Assembly: GCA_905183005.1 (NCBI GenBank)
Contig: CAJJDO010000077.1
Coordinates: 340,152-404,151, forward strand
DNA from: Paramecium pentaurelia
Lineage: Eukaryota; Ciliophora; Oligohymenophorea; Peniculida; Parameciidae
Reading direction: 5' to 3'
DNA length: 64,000 nt
The notes under the pieces were generated by a model. The model saw nothing but the letters and a program-made list of their open reading frames with translations. It ran no database searches and was not told the DNA's origin. Shown piece after piece: positions 24,276 to 35,800 of this stretch. The position numbers and the translations under genes are program-made. Position 1 is the stretch's first letter; each line of letters opens with the position of its first letter.

Positions 24276-25509
24276 ATGGAAACAGTTACTTAATAGATAA
24301 AACATTTGAATTAAAAAAACCAAGAACTTGCTGCTCTTGAAAATCGATTGATTTAATTAAAACAATAACTTAATTTACAAGAAGCTAACAATAATATTGT
24401 ATAGGCAAAAGTAGACAAGATTGTGTATGCTAAGAAATAGAAATTTGAAGATTAAATGGAAGTATAGATTGATGACAATTAAATAGCTTAGTAAAATAAT
24501 GGAGGCAAACAATATAAATGATAATGGAATACATAATTTCATCAGATAAAATAAATAATAATAATAAGAGGAAACAAAGAAAATGAAATAAGATATGTTA
24601 GATGAGAAATGCTTGAAATCTGCATTAGTGAAATAATAATTGGCATTATAGATGTATTAAAATAAAAAGAAAAGAGAAGAAGAACTTTTAGAGAAATAAC
24701 AATAATATGCAAGAGTAATTTGTTTTTTTTAATGTGATAGATCTCAGAATGGGAATTTAATATGAAACAAGATTTGGAATAAAAGAAAGCAGAGAAAATA
24801 GAAAGAATTAGATAAGAATAAAATTTATTTAAAGAATAAATTGCAAAACGATTGTAAGAGTAATAAACATTATGTGATTAGATGAGTAATGAAGAATAAA
24901 GATTGCTTAAGTAAATTTTTTGATTTAATTAATTTAAGTAAATTAAAAGATTCTCAAGTACATGGAACTACTTTAAAAAATGATTTAATGACTGCATTAA
25001 ATTTAAGCATCAAAGAATATAATAATATATCAGGTTTAAGACCATAAAATTCTAAGTCTCAAAGTTTATAGAAATTAACTAAAGAATCATAAAATAGTCC
25101 TTATGCCTAATTGCCAACAATGTTGCAAATGAAAGTAAGTGGATAATTAAGTAATTACTTAAATAGTAATTCATCATTTCGTGAATCTTTAATGAAAGAA
25201 TATCAATTTTCACTACCTTCTTTATGTAAACCATCTTTTAATGAATAATAACAATAAGTAGATCGATTATATCAATCAAAAACATTAAAGAATAGCAAAT
25301 AAGATTTATAATCTATTCTCAACTATTGTGATAATAAAAGCAAATCTTCTTAAACTAAAAAGAAAGCTAGAATGAATTAAAGTGATATTCTATCTTCAGA
25401 TAATCATTCTATTTCCTCAAAATAAAATCGTAAAATATCTCAATAACAATCAATTAGCAAATAATAATCAAAAGATTTGGATAAAAGCACTTAAAATTAA
25501 TAATAATGA
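24276..25509 (+). CDS. Coiled-coil protein, unknown function
   Basis: A 384-residue model, ATG 24276 to TGA 25507-25509, with introns of 25, 26 and 28 nt. The first ~190 residues are coiled coil (NQELAALENRLIQLKQQLNL, QDLEQKKAEKIERIRQEQNL, FKEQIAKRLQEQQ). The second half is Ser/Asn/Gln-rich (GLRPQNSKSQSLQKLTKE, SILSSDNHSISSKQNRKIS). No family recognised. Confidence 0.72.
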
Positions 25510-25591
25510 TATATTGTATTGAATATTAATTAATATTATAATATCACTATATAATAATGGAAATTAAAATTACGTATTAAATAAATAAATT

Positions 25592-27098
25592 ATGTAATCT
25601 GTAATTGGATCAATTGATTCTTCAACAACAGGTACTAGATTCACTATTTGCAATTTGAATGGTGAATAACTAAGTTATCATTATATAACTCATAAACAAA
25701 TTACTCCTCATCAAGGATGGTTAGAACATGATCCAATAGAGATATTAAATAATACAATTGAATGTATTAAATAAGCATATAAGAAAATGAATGGACTACA
25801 TAAATTAGTAACAATTGGAGTAACAAATTAAAGAGAAACTGTTGTTGCATGGAATAAAAATACTGCAATACCATATATGAATGCAATTGTATGGAGTGAT
25901 ACAAGAACACATGATATTTGCTAAGAATATTTAAATAAATATCCAAAGAATTATTTTTAATAAAAAACTGGATTGCCAATTAATACATATTTTAGTTCAT
26001 ATAAATTATAATGGATGATTTAAAATAATCAAACTCTTAAAGATGATATTAATTAAGGTAATGTTTTATTTGGAACTATTGATTGTTGGTTAGTATGGAA
26101 TTTGACAAGGGAATAAAATCATTTAACAGATGTAACAAATGCATCAAGAACTAATTTAATGAATTTACATACTCTTTAATGGGATGATGAATTATTAAAG
26201 TAAGAATTTATATTTATATATATTAAGTTAATTTAACATTTCTAAAGGTTGTTTACCTCAAATTAAAGCATCTAATAGTAATTTTGGTACATTAAAAATT
26301 GATGAATATGAAGGAGTACCTATTAATTGTGTTTTGGGTGATTAATAAGCAGCAGCTATTGGTCATGCATTATTTCATGAAGGAGATTGCAAGAATACAC
26401 AAGGAAGTGGTCTTTTTATTATGGCAAACATTGGATAAGAAATTAAAATCTCAGAATATGGTTTATTAACTACAGTCTTATATTAAAAAGAAAATGAGAA
26501 ACCTATTTATGCTTTTGAAGGTGCTGTTGAAAGTGGAGGTTAATTATTTAATTGGGCAAAAGATAAATTATAATGGTTTGATAATTGGGAATAATTGAGT
26601 TAAAGTACAGTAAATACAGAAGATAATGGAGGAGTATATATAGTACCAGCTTTTAGTGGATTATTTACACCATTTTGGAATTTTGATGCAACAGGAACAA
26701 TAATTGGTTTAAGTTATTACACTACAAAAGATCATCTAAGAAGAGCTATATTAGAATCAGTTTGTTATAGAACAAAAGATGTAATAAAAGCTATGGAACT
26801 ATCAGGAATTAAGATTAATAAGATTCATGTAGATGGAGGATTAACTAAGAATAAGGAATTAATGTAATTGTAAGCAGATATTACATAAAAGAAATTAGTT
26901 TATCCAGAAATAATTGAATCTACTGCTTCAGGAGCTGCAATGTTTGCTGGAGTAGGATTGAAATTATTAACAGAATAAGAGATTATTTAGAATATGAAGG
27001 TCTAATAGATTTATGAAGGTAAAAAGTCATATGATAAACAATATAAATAATGGGAATTAGCAGTTAATTGTGCATTGTAATTTAAAAAGATTGAATGA
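25592..27098 (+). CDS. Glycerol kinase
   Basis: A 492-residue FGGY-family kinase, close to the usual ~500. Motifs: VIGSIDSSTTGTRFTICNL (phosphate-1 loop; the usual DQGTTS is DSSTTG), TPHQGWLEHDPIEI, TIGVTNQRETVVAWNK, AIVWSDTRT, TGLPINTYFSSYKLQWMI, FGTIDCWLVWNLT, TNASRTNLMNLHTLQWD, VLGDQQAAAIGHALFHEGD, NTQGSGLFIMANIGQ, AVESGGQLFNWAKD, VPAFSGLFTPFWNFDATGTI and VDGGLTKNKELMQLQAD. It phosphorylates glycerol with ATP to glycerol-3-phosphate. One 28-nt intron near 26200-26227. No mitochondrial leader or C-terminal membrane anchor. The stop is 34 bp from the convergent L27a stop. Confidence 0.96.
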
Positions 27099-27132
27099 AT
27101 ATTGTCTATTTGATATTGTAATATGTAATGTA

Positions 27133-27601
27133 TCAGGCTACGAGTATGCATGCACCACCAACTGCTTTAATTCTTCTTTCTGCGGTTTTGCTAAAGAATT
27201 TGGCTTTAACAACAACAGGTTAATTTGGAAGTCTACCCTTTCCAAGAACTTTAAAATAGCCAGCCTTTGTAACATCAATCACAGCTGCTTTATCTTTTGA
27301 ACTAGCATATTTTTTTCTGGTTTCATCTGTGACAAGTGACCATAATTTGTCAATATTTACAACTGGTTTATGAAGAGTATTCTTCTTTAAATGAAAATGT
27401 CTCATTCCAGTCTAAAGAATAAATAAAGATGAGTACTTTTTAGAAATAACCTGGATGATATTTATTGAAATTGATGCGATGATGTGTTAAACCTCCTGAA
27501 ACACCTCTACCACTTGGATGTTTTCTGTGTTTACCAACTCTACCATATCCATGACATACATGTCCTCTCATTTTACGACATTTTCTCAATCTGCTGACCA
27601 T
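27133..27601 (-). CDS. RPL27A: 60S ribosomal protein L27a (uL15)
   Basis: A 147-residue protein with one 25-nt intron, the expected eukaryotic length. It starts MVSRLRKCRKMRGHVCHGYG and continues RVGKHRKHPSGRGVSGGLTH, HHRINFNKYHPGYF, TGMRHFHLKKNTLHKPVVNI, DKLWSLV, KVLGKGRLPNQPVVVKAKFF and KAVGGACILVA. All blocks align with the conserved uL15 core: the R-G-x-H-R-K-H-P-S/G-G-R-G loop, HHR, KYHPGYF and the LGKGR-x-P segment. A structural component of the large ribosomal subunit. Reading the plus strand here gives only antisense shadows. Confidence 0.98.
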
Positions 27602-27855
27602 TACTTTTTTATTTTAAATAAAAAGATTTTAATATGTGATTAATGTACTCATCCCATTAAATATTAAATTAACATTCAAATATATATATATTTATAAATT
27701 AAATGCTTTTTTAATGATGATTGAATTTATATTACAGAAAAATCTTGATTGAAATACATTCGCCACTCTGATTACATTTTTTTTAATAAAACACAAAACG
27801 ACCCTTATTTATATATTTACAAAACTGATAATTATTATCCACATTAAAATTATTT

Positions 27856-28512
27856 ATGTAAAAAATAGCAATTGTGATTCTTAATACTAAAATCAATCAA
27901 AAGGTCTTCGATTTTTATTACAACCCAAATGTCTTCCTTATTTGTGCAGATGGTGGTGCTAACAGACTTTATGAATATAAAAAAGAAATTATTCCTAAAT
28001 GCATTATAGGTGACCTTGACAGTCTCAAACCTGAAATCCAAGACTATTATTAATAATAAAATTGTTCTATCGTTAAAATTGATGACTAAGACACATCAGA
28101 TTTTGAAAAAGCATTATCTTATATATAATAATAAGAAGGATTTCAACGTATCATCATCATAGGTGGTTTAACAGAGAGATTTGATTAAACAATTAATTCC
28201 TTACACACTTTGGTTAAATTTAATTTTACTGGTGAACTAATAAGTGATTACTCTATTGTTCGATATTTTAATCAAGGAATTCATACTTTCTAATTCTCTG
28301 AAATTGAATAATCTAAAGGAATTAGTTTATTTCCATAAGGAACTTAAGCCAGAATCAATACAAAAGGATTAAAATGGAATGTGACATAAAATAATCCCCT
28401 TATACTAGGTAAATTCTTAAGTACATCCAATGAGGCTATTGAAAAGTAACTTGAATTTGATTCCCTTGATAACTTTTTCTTTGTGACTTAATTGAAAGAT
28501 GAATACATCTGA
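27856..28512 (+). CDS. TPK1: Thiamine pyrophosphokinase
   Basis: A single-exon protein of 218 residues, ATG 27856 to TGA 28510-28512. The N-terminal domain shows FLICADGGANRLYEY, PKCIIGDLDSLKPEI (the G-D-L-D-S motif that binds magnesium/ATP), KIDDQDTSDFEKALSYI and RIIIIGGLTERFDQTINSLH. The C-terminal beta-sandwich thiamine-binding domain is SEIEQSKGISLFPQGTQARI, NTKGLKWNV, KFLSTSNEAIEKQLEF. The enzyme transfers pyrophosphate from ATP to thiamine to give thiamine diphosphate, the cofactor of pyruvate dehydrogenase and transketolase. Cytosolic by appearance. Confidence 0.95.
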
Positions 28513-28778
28513 TATATTTATTCACATTAATAATTAACTAAACAGACTATGCATGTAATTCTGCATTTTTTAAAATATATAATTTTTTCATTTTTCAAAT
28601 AATTTTTTTAATTAAAAATTCATTATCTTAAATGGAATTAGTTTTAAGATGATCTTGTATTATTTTTTCCCTTTTTTTGAATTCAATACATTATTGAAAT
28701 CCATATAAATCTTTAAAAATTAAATTGAATGAATTTAAAATTCTTATAAAGTCTTAGTTTATTAATATTTAATTTTTT

Positions 28779-30074
28779 ATGAGATAATCAAAAATATGTT
28801 AACAACCAGAATGTAAAAGAATTCTTAATTCTCCTGATGAGAAAGGACCAAGAATTAGGTGTAAAGATTGTCATACTAAAAGTTTTGAGAAAAGCATAAC
28901 TGATATTTAATAGAAAAAGGTTGAATTATTAATAAAGAAAGAATAATTATAGAAAGAATTTCAAGACTATTATAAAGAAAATAAATAAAAATGGGATGCA
29001 GGTGTAGAATAAAGTTTAAATGCTATTAAAATCGGTTTATAAAATGAAAAATATTAAAAATTACAACATACTATTAATATTAGGAAACGTACTTTGGCAA
29101 AATAATAAGAAGAATTAGATGATCATAAAAAATTAATTGATAAATTATAATTGTTTTCTAAATCTATTTAAGAGAAATATTATAATTTGAAGCAAAGTCT
29201 TTAAAAAAAATAAAATGAGATTTAAAAGAAAGAACAATAGTATAAATTTAGATAATATATAATTTTTGCTTAGTTGCCATTTCTATTTGATAATCATATG
29301 ATTTACAATTAGTATAAAATAAATGAAGAAATTTAAGAAATTGTTTATGATACAATTTATGAACTTGTATAACCAATGCGTGATGATTTATTAATAAGCA
29401 CTAGTTTTTTTAACATAGATTATGAGTAGTTGAGATTGTCAACAACAAAAATTAATACTAAAAAAGGTGAGATATGTTTAACTTTAAAGAAAAGTCCAGT
29501 TTAATGGAAAGAATACTTTCATGATAATGCAGAATATTATGAAAATTTTATTACCTCAATAATTAAAGTATATAAATTAATATACTATATGGGAAATCTG
29601 TTTAATGTAGTATTGCCTTATGTAATTTATATTGATAATCATGGTTATCCATAATTTCTGGAATATCAAATATTTACATATAAAAGATCTTCAAATTTAA
29701 TGGATCTTAAGGAATCATCACTTAGTTAGATGTAGATTAACATTTATTATTTAAAATATTACTTTAGATTGGATATATAAGATAAACTTTATTCATTTTT
29801 TGATATAATTGATTTGCTTTAATCTTATTATGAAAAATTTGGGTTTAAATAATATGATATATTCAAAAATTTAATTTAAGATTACATTCCATCAATTAAA
29901 AATCCAATTATTAAATAATTATATTCTGATTAATAGAAACGGAAACCTATTCCTATAAAATTAGTTTAAACTTAATGTCCTAAATTTCTACTTTAGTATC
30001 AAATTTCAGAGTAATAAATTAGCAACAAAATGGAAAATTCTTTTGAATTCTCAGATGTAGAATTTATCCAATGA
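28779..30074 (+). CDS. Atg14/UVRAG-like coiled-coil protein with N-terminal Cys motifs
   Basis: A single-exon, 431-residue protein. It opens with two cysteine pairs (ICQQPECKR ... IRCKDCHTKS), then about 170 residues of coiled coil (KYYNLKQSLQKKQNEIQKKE), then a folded C-terminal region (GNLFNVVLPYVIYIDNHGYP, QFLEYQIFTYKRSSNLMDLK, YYFRLDIQDKLYSFFDII). A Cys-rich N-terminus, central coiled coil and C-terminal lipid-sensing-type domain is the plan of Atg14/Barkor and UVRAG/Vps38, adaptors of the Vps34 complex. The LPY...G...F segment fits the family pattern. The call is by architecture and is moderate. Vps34 itself lies at 57.2-59.9 kb. Confidence 0.55.
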
Positions 30075-30173
30075 TATGATTTTAATAATTTAATTATTAA
30101 TTATAATAATAATACAGTTATACTTTTTTCAAATATTCAATAAGTTACAATAAAATTTATTAATTTTTAAGAA

Positions 30174-31613
30174 TCATTCATCAATAAATTTAAGATTTAA
30201 TATACTACAATCATCACCTTTAACTCCAACAATGCATTCACAAATTCCATTCTTACAAATACCATTATTAGAACAATCATTTAAACAAAATATTGTTGAA
30301 CAATCTTCACCTCCCCTTTTATCATCTTATTTACATCTACATTAAGGTGTTGGATAATATTAAATACAAGATCCTTAATTTGAACAATCATTTAAACATT
30401 TTTCATATTAACTACAATCATCACCATTATATCCATCATCACATTTACATTTTCCATATTAACAAGTACCATGTCCTTAACAATGTACACATATTCTCTC
30501 AAATAATAAATCATTAAAACATATACTACCAGGACATTGAAAATCTGGACTTTAACAATTATAACCATGATAATCATCTTAACAAACATAAATACCATAT
30601 TATTAACTCTTTGCATTTTATAAGTCATTTTAACTATAAAGGATACTAGTTGAATTTAATAGAAATGTTTTGTTATCATAAACAATCATTTATTTAAATG
30701 TAGATCCAAAATTTAATTATTCATAATTATTATACCATTAATAATCATAATAAAAAAAATATGTATTATCTGCAAAAAATCCTACTATCTTTATTTCTGG
30801 TAAATATTATCCAATTGGAGTATTTATAAATTTAATCATTGAATCAACTGTTGTTTCTTACCAAATCAATTCATCTAAATAATAAATCCATGATTCATTT
30901 TGATTAATATTATTAGAATCTCTTCCATAAAATAATTTTATGCAATTACATTCATCTACATAAACAATAACACTATTTTATGAACATTTTGGAATGTTTG
31001 AGGATGAACATTAAGAATTATCTTAAAAAGAATAAATAATATATTTATATCCTAAATTCTTAACTTTTTATAGTTGAGGAAAATTAGATGTGAATTAAAA
31101 TTCTTCCATATTTCCATCCCATAATTCTAATGAAACACTTAATTTTTATATAAAATTATTAGGCAATACTGAAAAGGTTATTTAGTTATTTAAAAGATCT
31201 TATATATTATATTTATACAATGTATTTCTTAATTTTGAATCATTTAATCCACCAAAAATATATATAAATTAATCATCTCTAGTTAATGAATAATTTGTAA
31301 ATTTATTTTTATGTTGCAATAACATAAAAGAATTCCCACAAGTATGAGGCAAAGAATATATCAATATCTATTCATTAAGTACACAAATAAAATAGTTATT
31401 ACCCTAAGAATTTTCATATAACACACTTTAAATTCCAATCTCAGATGAAATTAAACAAATTGCAAAATAAGAGTCTAATCTAAATATAATTAAATCATTT
31501 TATTCGCATTCTCTTTAAATTGAACTCTGAAAGATTTAACATGTTTATATATTTTCTCTCACACTCTCTGATTTCCATGCAATAGTTATTTTTATAATTA
31601 ATAAAAATATCAT
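30174..31613 (-). CDS. Secreted protein with C-terminal EGF-like repeats
   Basis: A single-exon frame of 479 residues. Signal peptide MIFLLIIKITIAWKS. Residues 30 to about 340 are a Tyr/Asn-rich ectodomain with scattered Cys and a kelch-like FIYIFGGLNDSKLRNTLYKY. The C-terminal ~130 residues hold several EGF/tenascin-type repeats: CVHCQGHGTCQYGKCKCDDG, YNGDDCSQYEKCLNDCSNQG, SCIQYYPTPQCRCKQDDKRG, CLNDCSNNGICKNGICECIV. It ends CSILNLKFIDE with no transmembrane helix or GPI signal, so a fully secreted product is expected. The stop is 99 bp from the convergent Atg14/UVRAG-like gene. Confidence 0.82.
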
Positions 31614-31853
31614 TATTTTTTATATTAAAGAATACTCATAAATTGAGCTTAAATTTTAGCAATGAGTTTTTATGATATACTATTTAAAAAATCATTAGAA
31701 TTATCTAAATTTTAAAGTTTCCAATATTAATCTAATTTGATATAGTTTTATTAATTTTTTTCATTTCTATCACAAATATGTAGTTTTTAATATTTAAGTG
31801 ATTACATATGAAAAATATAAAGAGGAAATTTAGTATAAAAATTAATTCAATAT

Positions 31854-32383
31854 TCAAGTTTTGTTTTTTTTCATTTTTTCTTATGTTTAACATGGTTTCT
31901 CACATTCTGTATGTGTACAATGATGACGTTTAACTACTTATTTACAGCATTTGCATTCTTTTTCTTTGGATTCTCTTTTTTTTCTCTTTTTTTCTTTTTA
32001 TGAATCAGATTAACTATCTAAAACAAAATCTTCATCTTTTTACATTAGATCTACAAGATTAACTCTAACAGGTAAATCAGCTATTTATATATTATAGTTG
32101 ATAAATACGTGAATTTTTGACTTTGATAGCATCTAATAATTTAGTGATTTAATCATTTGGCAATCTTTCAAACATTTTAATTAGATCATCACTTACCTTT
32201 CTTGAAATTTTGATTTGTCCATTTTCATCATTTAATTTAGTTTTCTTTTTTATTAATTCATCTCCACTTTCAATATTAGTCAAACCTAATTAATTACTTC
32301 TCCTTTTATTAATGAAAATTGTACTTATTTTCAAGTTTAGATGAACCTGATTGAAATTCTGATGATTCTTGACTTTCACTCAT
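31854..32383 (-). CDS. Small acidic/basic protein with Cys/His-rich C-terminus
   Basis: A 159-residue model with introns of 22 and 28 nt, both needed for the frame. Starts MSESQESSEFQSGSSKLENK. The middle (VSDDLIKMFERLPNDQITKL, LDAIKVKN) has helical, bromodomain-associated/NET-like character. A Lys/Glu stretch (DSQKEKKRKKRESKEKE) leads to CKCCKQVVKRHHCTHTECEK then PCQTQ, a compact set of Cys/His that could bind zinc. Helix plus K/E patch plus Ser-rich end is reminiscent of the NET domain of BET-type proteins, but the bromodomain is absent and the match is weak. Confidence 0.68.
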
Positions 32384-32812
32384 TTTTAATAAAAATTTAT
32401 ATTTATGAAAATAATTAATATTGTTTACTATTCAATAATATCAATATTAATTTTATAGAAACTAATTTCATAAAATAATTAAATTATTTTGAATAATTAA
32501 TTGGATCATAAATTTTGAATTAAAATAATATTTATCTAATATTCTTTATGAATACAATTTAAGTAAATCACTATTTTATATATTAATTAACACTAAAAAT
32601 TATGATTTTTCATAGATGTTATTTCTTAACAAAATCATTTTTTAATAAATCTTGCCTTTATTAATTCTACTCTTAATCGTTTTTATTAATTAATAGAGAC
32701 ATTTGGCATAAATGATTTATAAAACATTTTTATAAATTTATATTCCCTCTTTATATTCAAAACATAACCAAATTCATTAAATATTATAAAATAAAGGCAT
32801 ATTCCTATAATA
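32384..32812. other. 429-bp AT-rich intergenic stretch
   Basis: Upstream of the small Cys-tail gene and downstream of the 5-kb membrane-protein gene (both minus strand). No further coding or RNA feature seen. Confidence 0.45.
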
Positions 32813-35800
32813 TCAGTTATTCTATATTAATTTAATATAATTACAATAATATTAGACTAACTTAATCATGCTTTTCAAGTGTTTCAATCGAGATTTTAAC
32901 CCAAATTTCCTTTGCGAATGTGTAATGATCAAAAACGAAATAATATAGCTAAATTACATTAAAAATACTTTATTAAATTCGTATATTGTTGAATATGTAA
33001 TATTTTCGTATCTTTCATCATTTGGATTTAACACTTTTTAAACCAATTTAGATAATAAAAAATCATATTCTCTAATTCCTCTAGTTAATGCTCCATTAAT
33101 AAGAAGTTCACATTATTCAAGTTGTATATCATCTTAAAAAGAATATTTTATATATATATACTATCTCTATTGCAAATATTATTATCAAATAAATACAATA
33201 TTTCATCAATATTAGATTCATAGAATACTGGATATTCTGATGATATTTATTCAAAATAGAATTAAAGAATTATTTAAGCATTTGTATCATTAAAATTATA
33301 ATCTACTTATTTTTAGCTAGTAAATATTTCTTTAATAGCAGGTAAAACCCAAGCATTTTAAGTATTAAACATAAATTAATTCTTATTAAATAACTCTATA
33401 TTTTTTAAAGTGTAATAAATTGTAATAACTCCAGCAATACTAATTAAAGTTATTAAAAGTAGATTCAATATTATTTTAATAACTATTTTCTATAAAAATA
33501 TAAAAACACTTTACTTTCAAACTATATTATTATGAAAGCTATTAAAATTTAATTATTGACTTATTATCTGATTTCTCTAAATGTTTTTTTTCTATATCCA
33601 AAATACTTTTCTCATTACCATATCTACTACTACTTTTCCTTCTTAATGTTGTTTATCTAGAATGATGTGATTTGTTTCTTGGGCTGAATTATTCTAAATC
33701 TCCATCTATATTATTATTAATAATAATATACATTCATTATTTGTTACATAATAAAACTGATTTATAGAAGTGCTGATTTTTTCTATGATTGCAACCTTCT
33801 CCCTATAAGGTATCATTGCTTAAACTCTAAATAAAACCTTTAGAAATGTTAATAAATTATACATTGTATTGTTTCTGTATTTAAAATTGAAATCTAATTA
33901 GATATAACAAATTTGATATTTAAAGAATTGTCTATAATATAAGAAATAGTATGAAATTTGAATTGGAAATTTCTTAGAATCCTAATCCTTAATTGAATAG
34001 ATAATCCATTGAATGAGCTTAAATTTATTAAAATTGTGGAAGCTATGTCATAAATATATAATAGATACCATATATTAACGAAATGTTTCTGATATTCCAA
34101 AATCTTCTTTAAACTTTTAAGATGATAACATATTTAAAATATATACATTAACTTAATAAACTGTTTAAATATCTAAACCACTTTCATTAGAATTACTATA
34201 AAAATTCTCATAAAGCATTTTCAAAAATTTTGGTTCCAAAAAAACAAAATACATATAATCTCCACATTTTTATGTAACTTTTTATTGATATTCATAAAAT
34301 TATTCATCTGATTCAAATCCAATAAAATCTCCTTTTGTTAAATCTTAGTAAGTGTAATTTCTATTAAATAATTCTATATCTATTTAAGTATTATAAGATT
34401 CTGCTACAATTATTTGATATTCATATAGATAATCCACTAAATTTACCTAAATATTAATTATTATTTTACTGATTATACTATTGTATTTTAGTTTTAAATA
34501 TATGAAGTAAAGAAGAAACTTAAAAATACAATCAAAATTTGCAATATAAATATTAACCTACTAATAAATTCATATTAAACAATTTATGGATTATATTTTT
34601 CTATTTTATTTGTATCCTCCTTTAAAAGATCACTATTACAAGTAATAAAATTGATGTTTTTATACTGATCATTTTAACCAAAATCTTAATTAACTTATAC
34701 TTCAGGTAACAATACTTTTCCCATTGATTCTCTATTTGAATATAAATCAAATTAATCTTAAAAGAATAATTATAATAAATACCATAAGTCTAAACATATT
34801 AATGTCTTGGACTTAATTGTGTATTTGTTGATCTTTTTGTTTATTACTAAAGATATATATTCAATATTTTACAGAAGATATTAATTAACATAATGGAGTT
34901 TAGAATGATAAAGTAACGCCACAATTCGATAAATATGACTTTTGATTTTCTTTAATCAACTCTGTTCTAACTATTTTAATCAGAATATATTTAATAGAAT
35001 GTAATGTCTTCTCTAATTTTAATGTACCTTCAATTCTTAATATTTTATCAATACTTTCTTCAGATTATGTATACTTTAAAAATAATTCCTCTAATTTTAC
35101 TTATATAAAAAAATACTTATTATTTTAAATTTCTCTTTTTTAATAATCTCTTAATAAATTTTACATCTTCTTATAAATTCACTTTTAACAATTTAATATT
35201 TACCAAATTAATTTTTCACAATTAATTATCTTTTAAATAATTCTGTATATATTGCTTATTTATATAATTCTGATAATTTTGATTAAAATTCTTAAACCAA
35301 TTCATACTTTTATTTTGGTACTCTTAAATTAAATAAAACTTATTTAATTTTTGACTTTTATTTATCTTTAATATTAATAACATCATCAAAATTTAAAAAG
35401 TTTTGATAACTTCTTTTAATTTCATCTTATTTTTATAAAATAGAATTCTATCCATTACTTGAACTAAAAGAACCTCTAATCATAGATGGTTATGTATAAA
35501 ATAATTGAGATAAGTTCTAATCTAAATTTGGAGCATTTAAACTAAAAAATTCTTTATTCTCTTTTGTTAAAAACTTTTCATATTCTGAAAAAACAATAGT
35601 TTTTGGAGCCAATATGAATAAACTTAATGATTTTATTCCTATAATATCTTAAAGGAATTATGTACATGAGTCTATTTCCCAATCTTCATTTAATAGTAAA
35701 TACTATTATTTTGTTTGAATCTATCTAAACATTGCTATATATTCAATTTAATTTGAAGTATAATTATAAATATATTTTAAATATTTGTAGACAGTTATTA

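Noticed and set aside
30293..30628. His/Tyr-rich and Met/Val-rich overlapping frames
   Set aside because: Off-frame shadows of the EGF-like repeats on the minus strand.
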